Assembly (NCBI GenBank): GCA_911728435.2
Contig: OU452198.1
Coordinates: 40,267,902 to 40,331,901, forward strand
Direction of reading: 5' to 3'
Source: Apoderus coryli
Lineage: Eukaryota > Arthropoda > Insecta > Coleoptera > Attelabidae
DNA length: 64,000 nucleotides
Numbering within the stretch: the first letter of the stretch is position 1; each line of letters opens with the position of its first letter. The position numbers and the translations under genes were made by a program. The notes under the pieces are model-generated. The model searched no databases. It saw only the letters and a program-made list of their open reading frames with translations, and was not told the origin of the DNA. Below, piece after piece: positions 9,295 to 20,159 of this stretch.

Positions 9295-11440
9295 TAAGAA
9301 AATTAGACCACAAATACCTTTGAGTAGGTCTCAAAAGATAGTGTTGAGAAATGTTTGAAATTTTGTACAAAATCGTCGCTAACGGGGGTGTCACTTAGAT
9401 TGCCCCCTCTTTTTTTTTCTGAGGATATTTTTAATTTTTTAGACAAAAATAATATTTTTTAAACAATTTGTCACAAAAAAGTACTCTTGTTCAATGTCAA
9501 AAAAATTACTGGTTTTGGAATCATTTGAGGTTGTAGAAAGTAAGGCAGACAGAATTAATTAATTATTTTAAAATGACGCAATAAATAATTTTCATGTGCG
9601 AGTACGCACTACCTTAGGGAATAATTATTGTTTCAGAAACAACTAGGTATGAGGTAAAAATATTGTAAATTATTTTGAACTTTCTTGTAAAGCATTGCAA
9701 TAAAGTGGAAAAAAAAATAAGACAAAAATTTGTGGTTCGATTAGACATACTGCAAAAAAACATAAGCAATCAATGTGTGGTCAAATCCAATAAAAATAGT
9801 GCTGTAAACCTTTTAAAACAATACTTTGAATCAATAATTCATATAATGCAAATAAGACATAAAGGCTAATATATTGTCTGAATTATAGATTGCCTGTTTT
9901 GGTTCGTGTACTATTCGACCAACAGTATACAATAATGTACTAAAATGTCGTTTTCAGTAGTAATACCCCTAGGGTCTTGATAATACCGAGATAATTTTGT
10001 CATAGAGAATGCGTGTTGCTTGATTATGCACTTTCGTTTGCAATATTTGGAACAAGCCACTTACTATTTGTACAACTTTTCGATCCTCCTTGGCATATTT
10101 TACTGAATATTGGATTGTATTCAATTCTGTTGGTTGGCGTTCCATCATTATTTTTCTCAATCGTGAAATAATCTATAAGGAAATCAGCTGGTTCACCACC
10201 TCGCCAAGCTAACTCAACAGCTACAATATGGTAAAAAAATTTTTGTAAACCTTCTGGTGTACATTCATCCCATAATCCAATGATTCACTTGAACTCAAAT
10301 TTGAAGAACTGCATTTTCGTTTGTTTGGATCCTGCTGTAATCTTTTACGTTTTGCATTTCTTGCATCTCGCGCATTTTTGAATATCACACTGGTAAACGG
10401 GTCGAATACAATTTTGAAGTCATTGAAGTATTTTTCCTGGAGTAGCCGACTCGTAGTATTCCAAATTGTTTTTACAGTTGCTTCTTTATATTCAGTTCCG
10501 TCAGCTTTTCTCATATTTACCGCATAATCTTTCAATATATTAGCCAAATTATGCAAACTCGTTTCAACATTCAGTTCGTATTCTCTGGTCGCACAAAACT
10601 CGAGAAATTTTTTCCATACATATTTTTTTGATTTGATTGTATTTTTTGGTATATTATTAGATATGATATCATTAAATCTTCGCGACATTTTAAAACCAGT
10701 TGTCAGTTCGACGTTTAATTAATTTTTAATAAAAAAAACACTAAACTGAAAACACCACATGTAGGGTATTATCGCTGTAATCCATAGGTGATTGGATGAA
10801 ATTTGACACATGACTTAAAATTAAGTAATTTGATTGGTTACTATATTTAGTAAGAAATTATCCTTGGAAGACATTTATAGTTTAATTCAACATGCAAATG
10901 AAGATCAAACAATAAAATTATCAACTGTTGTTGATACACAAACTCAACTTTTGCCCGAAGAGACAAATAAAAAAATCAATATTGTCAATACTCAAATGAG
11001 TAAAGTTGTGGAAGACAATGAAGAAAAAACAAAGACAGGCAAGACAGAATAATAAAATTATTTTCGGATTGAAAGTAACAGACGAAAGCATGTCGACGTG
11101 GACTCTGAATGCTGTTCTTTATGCTGTGCTAAAACTATCAACAAAAATGAATCAAACGAATCTGTCAAACAAAAAAAATGCAAGTCTACAGTCGCAGTCT
11201 AGTGAATTCAAGTAAATTACATTAAGTCACTGTATCTTTTATTTTCGGTTAAACATGTTAAAACCTCAAATGACTTCAAAACCAGTAATTTTTTAGATTT
11301 TCATCAAGAGGCACCTTTTTTGTGACAAAGTTTTGCCCAAAAAAATAAAAATACCTTCTTAAAAAAAGTTTCTGTACAAAATATTAAAACATTGTCAACA
11401 CTATCTTTTATGACCTAATAAAAGAAATCGATTTTTGAGG
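9295..11440. mobile_element. Inverted-repeat-bounded element carrying a tyrosine recombinase relic
   Basis: The left block (about 9335-9540: AAAAGATAGTGTTGA, TTTTGTACAAAA, TTTGTCACAAAAAA, ATTACTGGTTTTG, ATTTGAGGTT) recurs inverted at about 11265-11425 in the same order. The arms are degenerate and ~170-240 bp long. Between them lie the minus-strand recombinase relic at 9965-10688 and two short plus-strand frames (10834-11052 and 11006-11215) of unknown nature. Whether arms and recombinase belong to one transposon is an inference from position. Confidence 0.5.
9965..10688 (-). pseudogene. Crypton-like tyrosine recombinase / DUF3504-type protein, broken
   Basis: The first ~150 codons are open from an ATG (MSRRFND). 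They show the pattern of the N-terminal region of Crypton-derived proteins: KSKKYVWKKFLEFCATRE, LANILKDYAVNMRKADG, YKEATVKTIWNTTSRLLQEKY and FKNARDARNAKRKRLQ. After a frameshift near 10240 the next frame continues GLQKFFYHIVAVELAWRGGE and NRIEYNPIFSKICQGGS, still in family order. A stop follows near 9970, so the C-terminal half with the catalytic H-x-x-R and Tyr is missing. In the family this enzyme cuts and rejoins DNA through a covalent phosphotyrosine. Here the catalytic part is lost and the frame broken, so it is inactive. Confidence 0.7.
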
Positions 11441-11985
11441 CCCCTTTTACAGCGCTATATCTTTTTTCGGACACACAACCTAACGTTTTCCAATATTTTA
11501 TTTACCCTTAAAATTAGCGGAACGTTTCTTGGAAACACCCTGTATAACAAATTTGCTCCACCAATCTAAGCTGTTACATTGATTAAAAGTTATAAAATAA
11601 TTAACGCGCTGTAAAACTTTTGCATAAAATATGTAAATCCAGTTATGTAAATTGAAGCTAACAGCTGCTAGAAATTAAAGTTCGGTTCACCGGTCAATTC
11701 AATTAATCGATCTGTATTACCCGCTTGTTCTGATTGAATTTGTCTTTAATTATAGTTTCAATATCAAGGTACGTTCGTTGATTGAGTAGAGATTTAACAT
11801 AAAGGAAGTCCCTAAATTCACTGCTCAATATTTACCATCATGTAGAATTTTGATCTCGGGTGGATTTGGATTTTACTTATTGGGAGAGGTAGTAGAAATC
11901 ATCTCAACCTTAAGAAATAATGTTGGATATGAGATCAGCTTCCCAAAGGAAAGAACGTAATAGAGATTCCCTCGCGTCCACACAC
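11440..11985. other. Non-coding with a transposon end
   Basis: Holds an isolated transposon-end-like sequence (GGAAACACCCTGTATAAC, ~11532-11549). No frame is supported. Confidence 0.35.
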
Positions 11986-12309
11986 ACAGTACTGCATCGC
12001 ATCTTTATCTTTAAAGAAACGCTACTTCAATATAAACCATTCGCCGTAGTGGTGTGATTGTAGCTTCTCGTGAACTAAAGTGTATTAAAAACAAAAAACC
12101 GCAACCGGTGAAAGTTTGTGTAATTGTTGTGAATGTGGAAATTGTAAAACTATCAATAACCGTGCCGTCCAGCCCATCAGACCAACCATCGAACATTAAG
12201 GTAAGTCCTTAAGGCCCGTTTATCGGTTAGTTATCGCCTATAAACTAAATCTATAACTGCCTATGGTCCATATTTTCTCTCAAGATTTGGGTTATCACAA
12301 TACAGATTC

Positions 12310-13555
12310 AGTACTTTTGGATGTTATTTATGTATTTATTTGGATTACATCTACACAGACAGAAACAAATCCAATTACAGGGCAGGTACATTACAAAACT
12401 ATAAGATTAACATAAATACATAACGTTTCCAAATTATAAATAATACAAACATTACAATCGGAAAAAATAAACGAAGTCAAAATAAGAATGTTTTAACAAC
12501 AAATATGTATCTAAAAAACATTTTTTAATATTAAAAAAACACATAAATCTCGTTACTCACCGAGTCACAAAGAGAACACATCTCAAACACTGGCGAAAAG
12601 AACAACAAGTTGATACGTGCGGCAAGTAAAAGCTAGAACCATAATTACGCCTTCGCGTATTTGGAGTATGAAAAGGTATCATTGAAAGTAAGTCAGGAGA
12701 GTCATTCACGATCTTGAATAGGAACAGCAAGTGAGGCATATTCTCTACGCTTATCAAGAGGTACCAAATTAAAACGACCCAGAAGTTCATGATGGGGAAA
12801 TCCCATGGTTGGATACACTCCGTCGCACTGATATAAACTACAAATATTTCACAAATCTTCGCTGAATCCTCTCTAAGCTATTCGAGTGCAACGCATAACC
12901 AGGACTCCACACAACAGAGGCATATTCCAATTTCAATCGAACGAAGGAATTGTACAATAAAATAAGAGTTTTAGGTAACACAAAATGCTTTGTATTTCTC
13001 GAAACAAAACCCAGACTCTTATAGGAAGACGACACCACCTCAACCACATGCCCCACAAAACTTAGTTTAGCGTCAAAGAGCACCCCCAGATCCTTAACTT
13101 CATCGCATATTTTAAGCCGAACAGAGTCAATGATACACACAAATTTTATTGGATTTACCATACGAGTAAAAGTTACAGAACAACACTTATCCAAATTAAA
13201 GTCAAGCTTGTTTTGAGTGCACCAGTCAAGCAGGACATTCAGATCATTCTCCAATTGAGGACAGTTAGAAGTTGAGGTAATCAGTGAATACACCTTAAAA
13301 TCATCAGCAAAGAGTAGGGAGCGACATACCTAAGAGGGGACCCAACACAGAACCCTGTGGCACTCCAGATGTTGCACGGATAATACCGGACTTGAAACCA
13401 CGGTACTCCACATACAAGTTACGTTCATGGAGAAAAGTAGACAGAAATGTTAAAAGATCCACAGTTAAACCAAATTCCGAAAGCTTTTGCAGCAGAATTC
13501 CGCGGTCAAGCCTGTCAAAGGCTTTGGTAAAATCCGTATAAATACCGTCGACCTG
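12310..13555 (-). pseudogene. Jockey-type LINE, 3' part of the reverse transcriptase ORF
   Basis: On the minus strand, starting near 13555: DFTKAFDRLDRGILLQKL (RT motif A region), SGVPQGSVLGPLL (motif B), then a small deletion, LFADDFKVYSLITS (motif C with the FADD box, ~13290). A long open frame follows to 12838 (LENDLNVLLDWC, LDKCCSVTFTR, KDLGVLFDAKLSF, YNSFVRLKLEYASVVW). The C-terminal tail continues in another frame at 12557-12790, with FYLPHVSTCCSFRQ. These are the palm, thumb and C-terminal regions of a jockey-clade RT that copies its RNA at a nicked target. The element is 5'-truncated, lacks the endonuclease and is disrupted by a deletion and frameshifts. The 3' end lies somewhere near 12310-12540. 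Confidence 0.85.
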
Positions 13556-13559
13556 AGTT

Positions 13560-13975
13560 CAATTTTTATTGTATGTCATTTTATCTGTAAGTCCCGTTAT
13601 TGTTTGAAGTGTGGCAATGAAATATTTGCCAAATTAACCAGCCATAAGCAGCCATCTACCATAACACCTTGTAATATGGTAGATTGCTTCGTAAACGCGG
13701 ATATGAATTGCATATTATGGCAACGTTCGTTGCAAGGGCAATCGCGTGCTAAAAGTAAATAAAATTCGTGTAAGTGGGTAGTATTATTTCTATATTAGCC
13801 GGGAGCAAAATTTTGTGACATTTATATTATTATTGTTTCTAATATATATTTAAACATGTGTAGTGTAATGTATGTAATATTTATTTTGGGTATATACTTT
13901 GTAGTATACATTGTTTGTTTTACCGTGTATCTATGGTACGAATGTATTTATGATTATATTTTATTTTACTTAATT
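13560..13975. other. No gene recognised
   Basis: A frame running out of the LINE boundary (13560-13760) contains CLKCGNEIF but no domain that I can name. The rest is AT-rich filler. Confidence 0.3.
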
Positions 13976-13984
13976 AATTGAGAT

Positions 13985-14540
13985 GTTTTGAAGATCCTGT
14001 TTGTCTGTGCGCCTAAACGCTTTAACCAATTGAGCTATATTTTGGTGTATGAGTTTGGAGGAGTCCTACGATGAATCCATTAGTTTTTGGTTAAAATCAC
14101 TTTAGCCCTGTGATAGGTGACCGCCAAATGTTCAAATAGCAGTACGGGTACTTCATTTTAAAGCATTTTTTATCTACTTTGCAGCGGTATGTTACTTTTG
14201 ATATTTGCCTACATAAATCTCGAGGAAATTACGTTTAAAATTTTACCACTTAGGTAGTTGGAACCTACAACTTTTATTAGAATATAATAAAGTAATTTGA
14301 TAAAGGGTTTTTGGCGTAATTGATAGAGCATGCGCTTTGCATGTGGAACGTTCGGAGTTCGATTCCCATCTCTGGCAATATTTTTTTTCTTACGTTAGTT
14401 TATTGGGAATAATGAAAATAATAATAATTATTAAAATTCTGTTTCGTTACGCCGCGCCGGCGCCGGTCATATATTTTTGATTATATTATATCTTGTCGGG
14501 AAAGTTTTGGGGCGACACAACCGATTTTTTTACGGTATAT
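13985..14540. repeat. Dispersed repeat with internal tRNA-like module (copy 1)
   Basis: Shares with 36500-36690, 49400-49700 and 54390-54650 a conserved order of blocks: CCTGTGATAGG (~14107), TTAAAATTTTACCACTTAGG followed by TAGTTGGAACCTA (~14237-14263), the tRNA-like module (14306-14378), and a T-rich run. Downstream, AAGTTTTGGGGCGACA and a T run (14500-14530) recur in the 49.4 kb copy. The tRNA-like part has an Ala-like anticodon arm (GCTTTGCATG) and a B-box-like GAGTTCGATTCCC. Confidence 0.7.
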
Positions 14541-14549
14541 AGACATAAT

Positions 14550-14985
14550 GAATACAGACACTTTCAATTTGGAAAATCGAACTGAATGGTTGTTTTGAAA
14601 TATATTGCTCTGCGCTAAATTCTATCGTTGGCCAAATTCTAAGAGGTCGTATCCACAGCGACTAATATTATTTTACAGGAGACATAAAAAACTCCTAGAT
14701 TTTAGTACAACTGTAAAAAATTTCTTGAAGCCGGTAAAATTACTTGATATTCTGAGAAATCTTTTAATGCTTCTACACTTTTTTTAATTTTAGACAAATT
14801 TAAATTTATAGAGTGGGATACGTTCTTTAGGAATTCCAGATTTTTGACATGTCTTTTTATATCATTAGCTCTGTGGTTTTGCGCTTTTATAACTGAATAA
14901 TAATAAAGATCGCTATTGAGTAATAATACTCATAATATATTTCATAAAGTAATCCATCTTGGAGAGGAGCGATAATTATTTAATT
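14550..14985. other. Non-coding, nothing recognised
   Basis: AT-rich filler with one meaningless 60-codon frame. Confidence 0.35.
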
Positions 14986-15090
14986 ATTAAAACTACGTCT
15001 GCTCCACAAAATATCAATACATTGTTCTATTACCAATACAGTCTGTTAGTCATACATGTTTCGAGATTATAATCTTCGGTTACATTAAAT
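14940..15090 (-). mobile_element. Penelope-like terminal segment
   Basis: On the minus strand this holds a hammerhead-like motif (15049-15083), ~75 bp of spacer, the shared end block TTTTGTGGAGCAGACGT (~14997-15013), and then CGCTCCTCTCC. The same order occurs on the plus strand at 16697-16830. Confidence 0.6.
15049..15083 (-). ncRNA. Hammerhead-ribozyme-like motif, degraded copy
   Basis: Stem I GTAA/TGAC (3 of 4 pairs), core CCGAAGA (expected CUGANGA, one change), GAAA, palindromic ACATGT, cleavage nucleotide A. Stem II is weak in this copy. Confidence 0.45.
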
Positions 15091-15594
15091 TTTAAAGAAT
15101 CCGTGACAAGAAGTTCCAATATTATGCACATTCATTTTGGGAAAAACTTTTTGAAAGGCTAGTTAAAAAATGTTGCATAATTAGTTTATATAAATTTCAA
15201 AAAGTTTTATGTATAATATTGTAACTTCTTGCAACGGATTCTGTATAATTTAATGTTTATAATAATAACTTTAATTTGTGAAGATTGCGATTTTATTTTT
15301 CATTATTGAAATAATTACACTCCACTTAAGAATGGACTGCGTTTTCAAGTTAGCTAATATTGAGAAGGACATATGTTAAACCTCAATTGCACCTGCAAAA
15401 AACAACAGCTTTATTTCGTAGAGTTTGGAGTTTGATTCTTCATTATTGATATTGAAGCTACACTTAAGAATGGACTACGTTTTTAAGTTACAAAATTATA
15501 TTCTAAACGACGAGGTGTGGGTACTCCTTCATCTGGTTATTTTGTATTATGAATAATTAAGCATTCTGGTACTTTTGTAGTTTATTAGATTTAT

Positions 15595-15680
15595 TTGATA
15601 TCAATTGAAACTAGGTAATTTTTGTCTTGTAATTGGGCTCAGGCCTGATAGGCAATAAATTATTATTTATTTATTTAAAA
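15595..15680 (+). mobile_element. LINE 3' tail fragment
   Basis: GGGCTCAGGCCTGATAGGCA is followed by AATAAATTATTATTTATTTA, i.e. a polyadenylation-like signal running into a TTATT-rich tail. This is the usual 3' end of jockey-type insect LINEs. No coding sequence is attached. Confidence 0.5.
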
Positions 15681-15689
15681 CGATACACA

Positions 15690-16370
15690 GATCTCTCACA
15701 ACTTTAAGCACTCAAAGTGTAACTTTGTCCGAATTGATAACAAAATACATGCCATATCTTTTTAAATAAACTATCGCTCTATATTTAAACTAAACTACCA
15801 TATACCCTGAAATGTAAACAAAAACATGAACAGTGAAATACAGAACAGTTTCATTACCATTACAGTACCAAACTCGCTCTAAATAATTTACTCGCCGCTT
15901 TTCTGCAACCGTAACTTTTCGAACAAAATTAATTCAATATAGCAGTATTATACGCGTGACCGCTGCACTCAAATGAAACTTTGATATTTAGGAGTTGGAA
16001 TTACATTGGAATTGCCCAAGTTGCATTTTAATGATATTCACGGATCTGAGTACTTTCCTAATAGCCATTTGCGGCAAAGTAATATAACGTTTTGTCCAGC
16101 ATAGCATAATTTCATAATAATAGGATCATGATATTATTTTGAAAAAAGTTACAAAAATAAAGAAACTTCGATAGAATTTAGGCTAGAAAAATGAACTTTT
16201 TAAAGCTGAGTTTCTTTGTTTTAATTCCGGGTGTACCACCGGTTATGGCGAAACTACACTGTGGTACAATCTGAAAATCAGGTGTAGTCCGTAGGTCGAC
16301 GGGACCAATTCGGTTAAAAAGTTTTCAAGAATCTAGTACTTTCGGTTATACCGGAAATTTTAAGTACGAC
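15690..16370. other. Non-coding, nothing recognised
   Basis: Contains a somewhat GC-richer patch (16220-16340, with GTGTACCACCGGTTATGG) that looks like part of a repeat. I could not match it to anything else in the window. Confidence 0.3.
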
Positions 16371-16377
16371 CTTATAT

Positions 16378-16830
16378 AAATTATATTCAAATAAAACCAA
16401 GTCTGCTCCACAAAAACATTCTTAGGACGATACTTGTGAACTACCTAAGAATCTGCTCCAAGTTAAGTAACGATCGTGATGATAAATAAAAAGAAAAACC
16501 CACAACATCATTGTGGTACAATATCATTGTATAACAATAATGAAATTTGAATAATTATTAGAATCTTGTTTTTCACAAAATAGTAAGTTTTTTAAACCAT
16601 ATATTCAACCATTAGTCTTGTTCTTTTATTTCGAGCTTGTATATTTATTTACTTTAACATTTATTCAACCAATGTAATGGAAAATTTTTGTAATATGTCA
16701 TTGATGATGAGACCTGATGGCCTCGAAACATGTCTGACTGTCCTCTAATGTTGTGAATACATATACGAATGTTTTTGTGGAGCAGACTTGATTTTATTTG
16801 AATATAAATTCACCGCTCCTCTCCGGAAGT
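16378..16830 (+). mobile_element. Penelope-like element with inverted ends and hammerhead motif
   Basis: The left end (AATATATTCAAATAAAACC-like, then AAGTCTGCTCCACAAAAACA at ~16400-16419) is repeated inverted on the right (TGTTTTTGTGGAGCAGACTT, then GATTTTATTTGAATATAAAT, 16768-16807). Between them lies the hammerhead-like motif at 16697-16738. After the right arm, CGCTCCTCTCC continues the similarity seen at 14950. Inverted flanks of this kind are known from Penelope-like elements. No coding sequence remains. Confidence 0.65.
16697..16738 (+). ncRNA. Hammerhead-ribozyme-like motif
   Basis: Stem I GTCA/TGAC pairs perfectly. The core TTGATGA differs from CTGATGA by one base. Stem II is GAGACC-TGAT-GGCCTC (5 of 6 pairs), followed by GAAA, palindromic ACATGT, and the canonical cleavage triplet GTC. 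Confidence 0.6.
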
Positions 16831-17862
16831 AGATTATTTTAGAAAATTTATATAAATTATATATTTTTTGGATACTCCTTGTAATTCTAAACATATTTTG
16901 TGCATAAAATGTTATACCTATCGCCAGTCGTTTTCGGAATATTTGAAATTTTATGTCAAAAATGACGTTTTCAGAATAATAATCTAATTTGTTAGAATAT
17001 CCTAGGAGATATAGACCTACTTTAGGCGCCTACGTATATTTTTTTAGTAAATATTAATCAAATCAAATTGAAAAAAGTGTCAAATTTCAAAATTTTTAAA
17101 TGGCAACCACCCATTTTATAATTTTTTTATTTTTTTTTGCATCAAAAATAAGGGCAAGTTTATGAAAGGATGTCTATCCCAAAAACTGATAGTTTTCAAA
17201 ATATTGACAATTTTACATTTTTCTATTACAATAGTGATATGAATTTGAAATTTACTTGATTTTAGTTGGCCATGATGGCTTTAGAAAGCAAATAAATATG
17301 ATGTGAAAAGTGTTTAGAAGTTCAAGGTTAAAATTTTGAACATTTATTAAAGTAATTTTTTTTATGAGTTGACCTTAGATAAGTTTGTATCATACGTTCA
17401 CGTTATTTGAATCAAATTCTTCACAGACTCGAATCTTTCGAAATTCTGTATTATTAGTCTAACAACTTTTGATGATGGTTTGTGTTTTTCTGTCACATTC
17501 TCCATAAATAATAAACAAATTTGGATAGTATTCGTTAGTATAATTTATAAGCCCGCCATGATTATTACTACTAATTAATATCTACAATTTGTCATAATTG
17601 TTGATTATGATGAAGTGTCATATTTATTTGCTATCTAAGGCCATCATGGCCAACTAAAATTTCAAATTCATATCACTATTGTAATAGAAAAATGTAAAAT
17701 TGTCAATATTTTGAAAACTATCAGTTTTTGGGATAGACAGCCTTTCATAAACTTGCCCTTATATTTTGGATGCAAAAAAAAATATTTACATTTAAAAATT
17801 TTGACACTTTTTCCAATTTGATTTTTTACCCTTTTTTTTCAAATACCGTGTATTAATATTTA

Positions 17863-18253
17863 AGTAAGTTTTCTTTATTTGGGTTGTTAATTGTTTCTAT
17901 GGCTGAGTTTTTAATAAGACAAAAGAAACTCAAAAAAATTGTAAGTTTTACCTGTCTTGAGATATTATAATTCGATTGTTGTTTTTTTTATTTTAATGTT
18001 TTGAATTTATGTTCCTGTTTTAATGTGTCTTGTTTTTTTTTCTTTTATGTAATTTTCAATTAATTGTTTTTTGATAATATTTTAAATGTATGCGTTCCTT
18101 CTTGATATACATATAATTTGTATTTTGCAGCACTCTGAGGGTGATCTAATATAGATCGAAACGTTAGTGATATTTAAAACTGAGTTTTATTGTTTACGAC
18201 CTACAACCCAAATAAAGAAAACTTACTTAAAGAAGGTCAAAAAAACTTAGCAA
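17863..18253 (+). mobile_element. 391 bp Penelope-like mini-element with 18 bp target duplication
   Basis: The sequence ACCGTGTATTAATATTTA occurs at 17845-17862 and again at 18254-18271, immediately flanking the insert. The uninterrupted left arm of the host foldback element lacks the insert. Inside, the left end (AAGTAAGTTTTCTTTATTTG, then GGTTGT) is repeated inverted at ~18205-18231, and a hammerhead-like motif sits at 18131-18169. The coding capacity is nil. Confidence 0.7.
18131..18169 (+). ncRNA. Hammerhead-ribozyme-like motif
   Basis: Stem I CACT/AGTG pairs perfectly. The core CTGAGGG has one mismatch to CUGANGA. Stem II is GATCT/AGATC (perfect, 5 bp), followed by GAAA, ACGT, and cleavage nucleotide T. 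Confidence 0.5.
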
Positions 18254-18509
18254 AACCGTGTATTAATATTTACTAAAAAAATATACGTAGGCGCCTAAAG
18301 TAGGTCTATATCTCCTAGGATATTGTAACAAATTAAATTATGAAAGCGGTCATATAATAAAAAATTGTTATTATTCTTTATTCTGAAAACGTCATTTTTG
18401 ACATAAATATTCAAATATTTCGAAAACGGCTGGCGATAGGTATAACATATTATGCATGAAATATATTTAGAATTAGAAGGAGAATCTAAAAAAAATATAA
18501 TTTATATAG

Positions 18510-19080
18510 GGTCGTATTTAAAATAAGGAAGTTGATACCAGATTGTTCCATAGTGTAGTTTCTCCATAATCGATCGAATTCTAGATGTATCTGTGGATGA
18601 CCAATGAGATATCTTTAGAAATCTTACCTTAAAATTATCAAGAAAAATGTGTTGTCGTCCAACATTTCTACGTATACAGAGTGTCTCATAACACCCTGTA
18701 TACTTAAAACAATAATTACAACCCCTAAGCAACAACATTACTTTCACGACTGCTGCTAGGCAATAATATTGAGAAGAGTAATTTAATTTATTTGCAACTA
18801 CCACTACTGCATTCCAACTTTAAACAATGGGAGTATTAAAAGTTTACAAATACAAACACAAACTCACAACCCGTTAATAATTTGACAGTGGAACAAGCTA
18901 GTAAGCAATTAAAAAGAAAGTTTACTGTGTATATTAAATAATGAAACCAGTGACGTAGGTTTAATGAACACACACTGCAAACATTCTTTTTCTATACCTA
19001 TTTTTCGTTTTAAGCCCAGAAATTATAGGATCAAATATCTGCAATATTATTAAGAGGTATGAGCGGGATTACAGAGCTGC
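18510..19080. other. Non-coding with a transposon end
   Basis: GTGTCTCATAACACCCTGTA near 18680-18699 resembles the end of a CAGGGTG-type transposon. No gene is supported. Confidence 0.35.
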
Positions 19081-19128
19081 AAGAGAATTTGTTTGAGTTA
19101 ATATTAGTTTTGCAGTAATCGAGAGACA

Positions 19129-19557
19129 GTGCATTATTTAAACACCTTGCATGCAACCTACTCCAAAAATCAATTTTTACTAAAAAAACTGTATAAAATT
19201 ATGTTTCGCACTAATTGGAATCTAGTCTGCAAATCTTTCAACTCAGAGTCAAATAATAATCTACCGATCAAAAAGCGAGCCCACAAAAGAGGTAGAAATT
19301 CATTGGGATCTGAAGGAGAAGAACATCCAGTATTCGTGCTGTATTATATTAAATCAAGTCAGGCCAGAGAATGGCATCTCTGCTACGGCTCTCTGTCGAG
19401 CTGTACTGCCTGGAGCCGCAACAGTGCGACAACTAAATGGCCGAATTTGATATATCCATACCACATCCAACGCGTTCAAGCACTTATTCCTGCCGATTTT
19501 CCTCCACGTATGGCATTCTGCTTTCCCACAAAATTGTTGAAATTCCTCAAATACTGA
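19129..19557 (+). pseudogene. Mariner-like transposase, N-terminal fragment
   Basis: The frame ends with YPYHIQRVQALIPADFPPRM, a block that in insect mariner-like transposases sits between the helix-turn-helix region and the first catalytic Asp. Upstream residues are only loosely family-like, and catalytic residues are absent because the frame stops at 19557. It plausibly belongs to the same broad family as the fragments at 784-1197 and 45547-45857, which keep only the opposite end of the protein. No terminal repeats were located. Confidence 0.55.
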
Positions 19558-19599
19558 TATTGATTGATGTTTACTCCTTCTACATTAAAAATACTAAAC

Positions 19600-20155
19600 A
19601 CTGACCATAGAATAATGTTTATATAATGGAATAGAATGGACTCTCCCGTGTTGACGAATGTGTCGATATAATTGCGCCATCTACTGGTTTGGAAATAAGC
19701 AAAGAAAATTATCGATATAAAAGGTAACCGTAATGCGTAGTAGACAAGCTTTGTATCTCGACCGCTAGAGGTCTCTATTGCTTTAGGCGGGATATTTGAA
19801 TTATTACTAATAGTGAAAAATGAAAATGTCTTCTCTAGTCCAACGTACTTTTTTTAAAATAGACATAGTATTTTATATATGAGTACGCCTATTTAAAAAA
19901 AGTTGAACAATACAAAAATGTTATTTTTTTAAAACAAAGTTTTTTGAATAATTTAGGGAAATATTCAGTGTGATAAGGTGTCTCCACTTATAGGTTGAAA
20001 ATAAAAAAAATGCCTCATTTAAACAATACTTTATTTATAAACAAAGTCCATTTTACAACAATTTTATATTTACACAGATTTTTATTTATAATAGGTATAA
20101 AGTGTTTCTACGTAATTATGTATGTCATTATTCATTTCTTCGCTTAAAAAACTAC
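19600..20155. other. Non-coding, nothing recognised
   Basis: Includes GCGCCATCTACTGG (~19674), which resembles AGCGCCATCTATTG at 55090. They may be remnants of a common repeat. Confidence 0.3.
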
Positions 20156-20159
20156 TATA

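Larger units (their letters stand above)
16855..18510. mobile_element. Large non-autonomous foldback element
   Basis: Arms of about 440 bp (16860-17300 and 17640-18490) are inverted copies. Shared landmarks include CGCCTACGTATATTTTTTTA, GAGATATAGACCTACTTTAG, GATAGTTTTCAAAATATTGA and TTGGCCATGATGGC. The ~340 bp centre codes for nothing. The right arm is interrupted by a 391 bp insertion at 17863-18253. No transposase or clear target duplication was seen. Confidence 0.7.

Noticed and set aside
14306..14378. Functional tRNA-Ala gene
   Set aside because: Acceptor ends are not complementary, the T-arm is imperfect, and three other dispersed copies share long flanks, so it is a tRNA-derived repeat.
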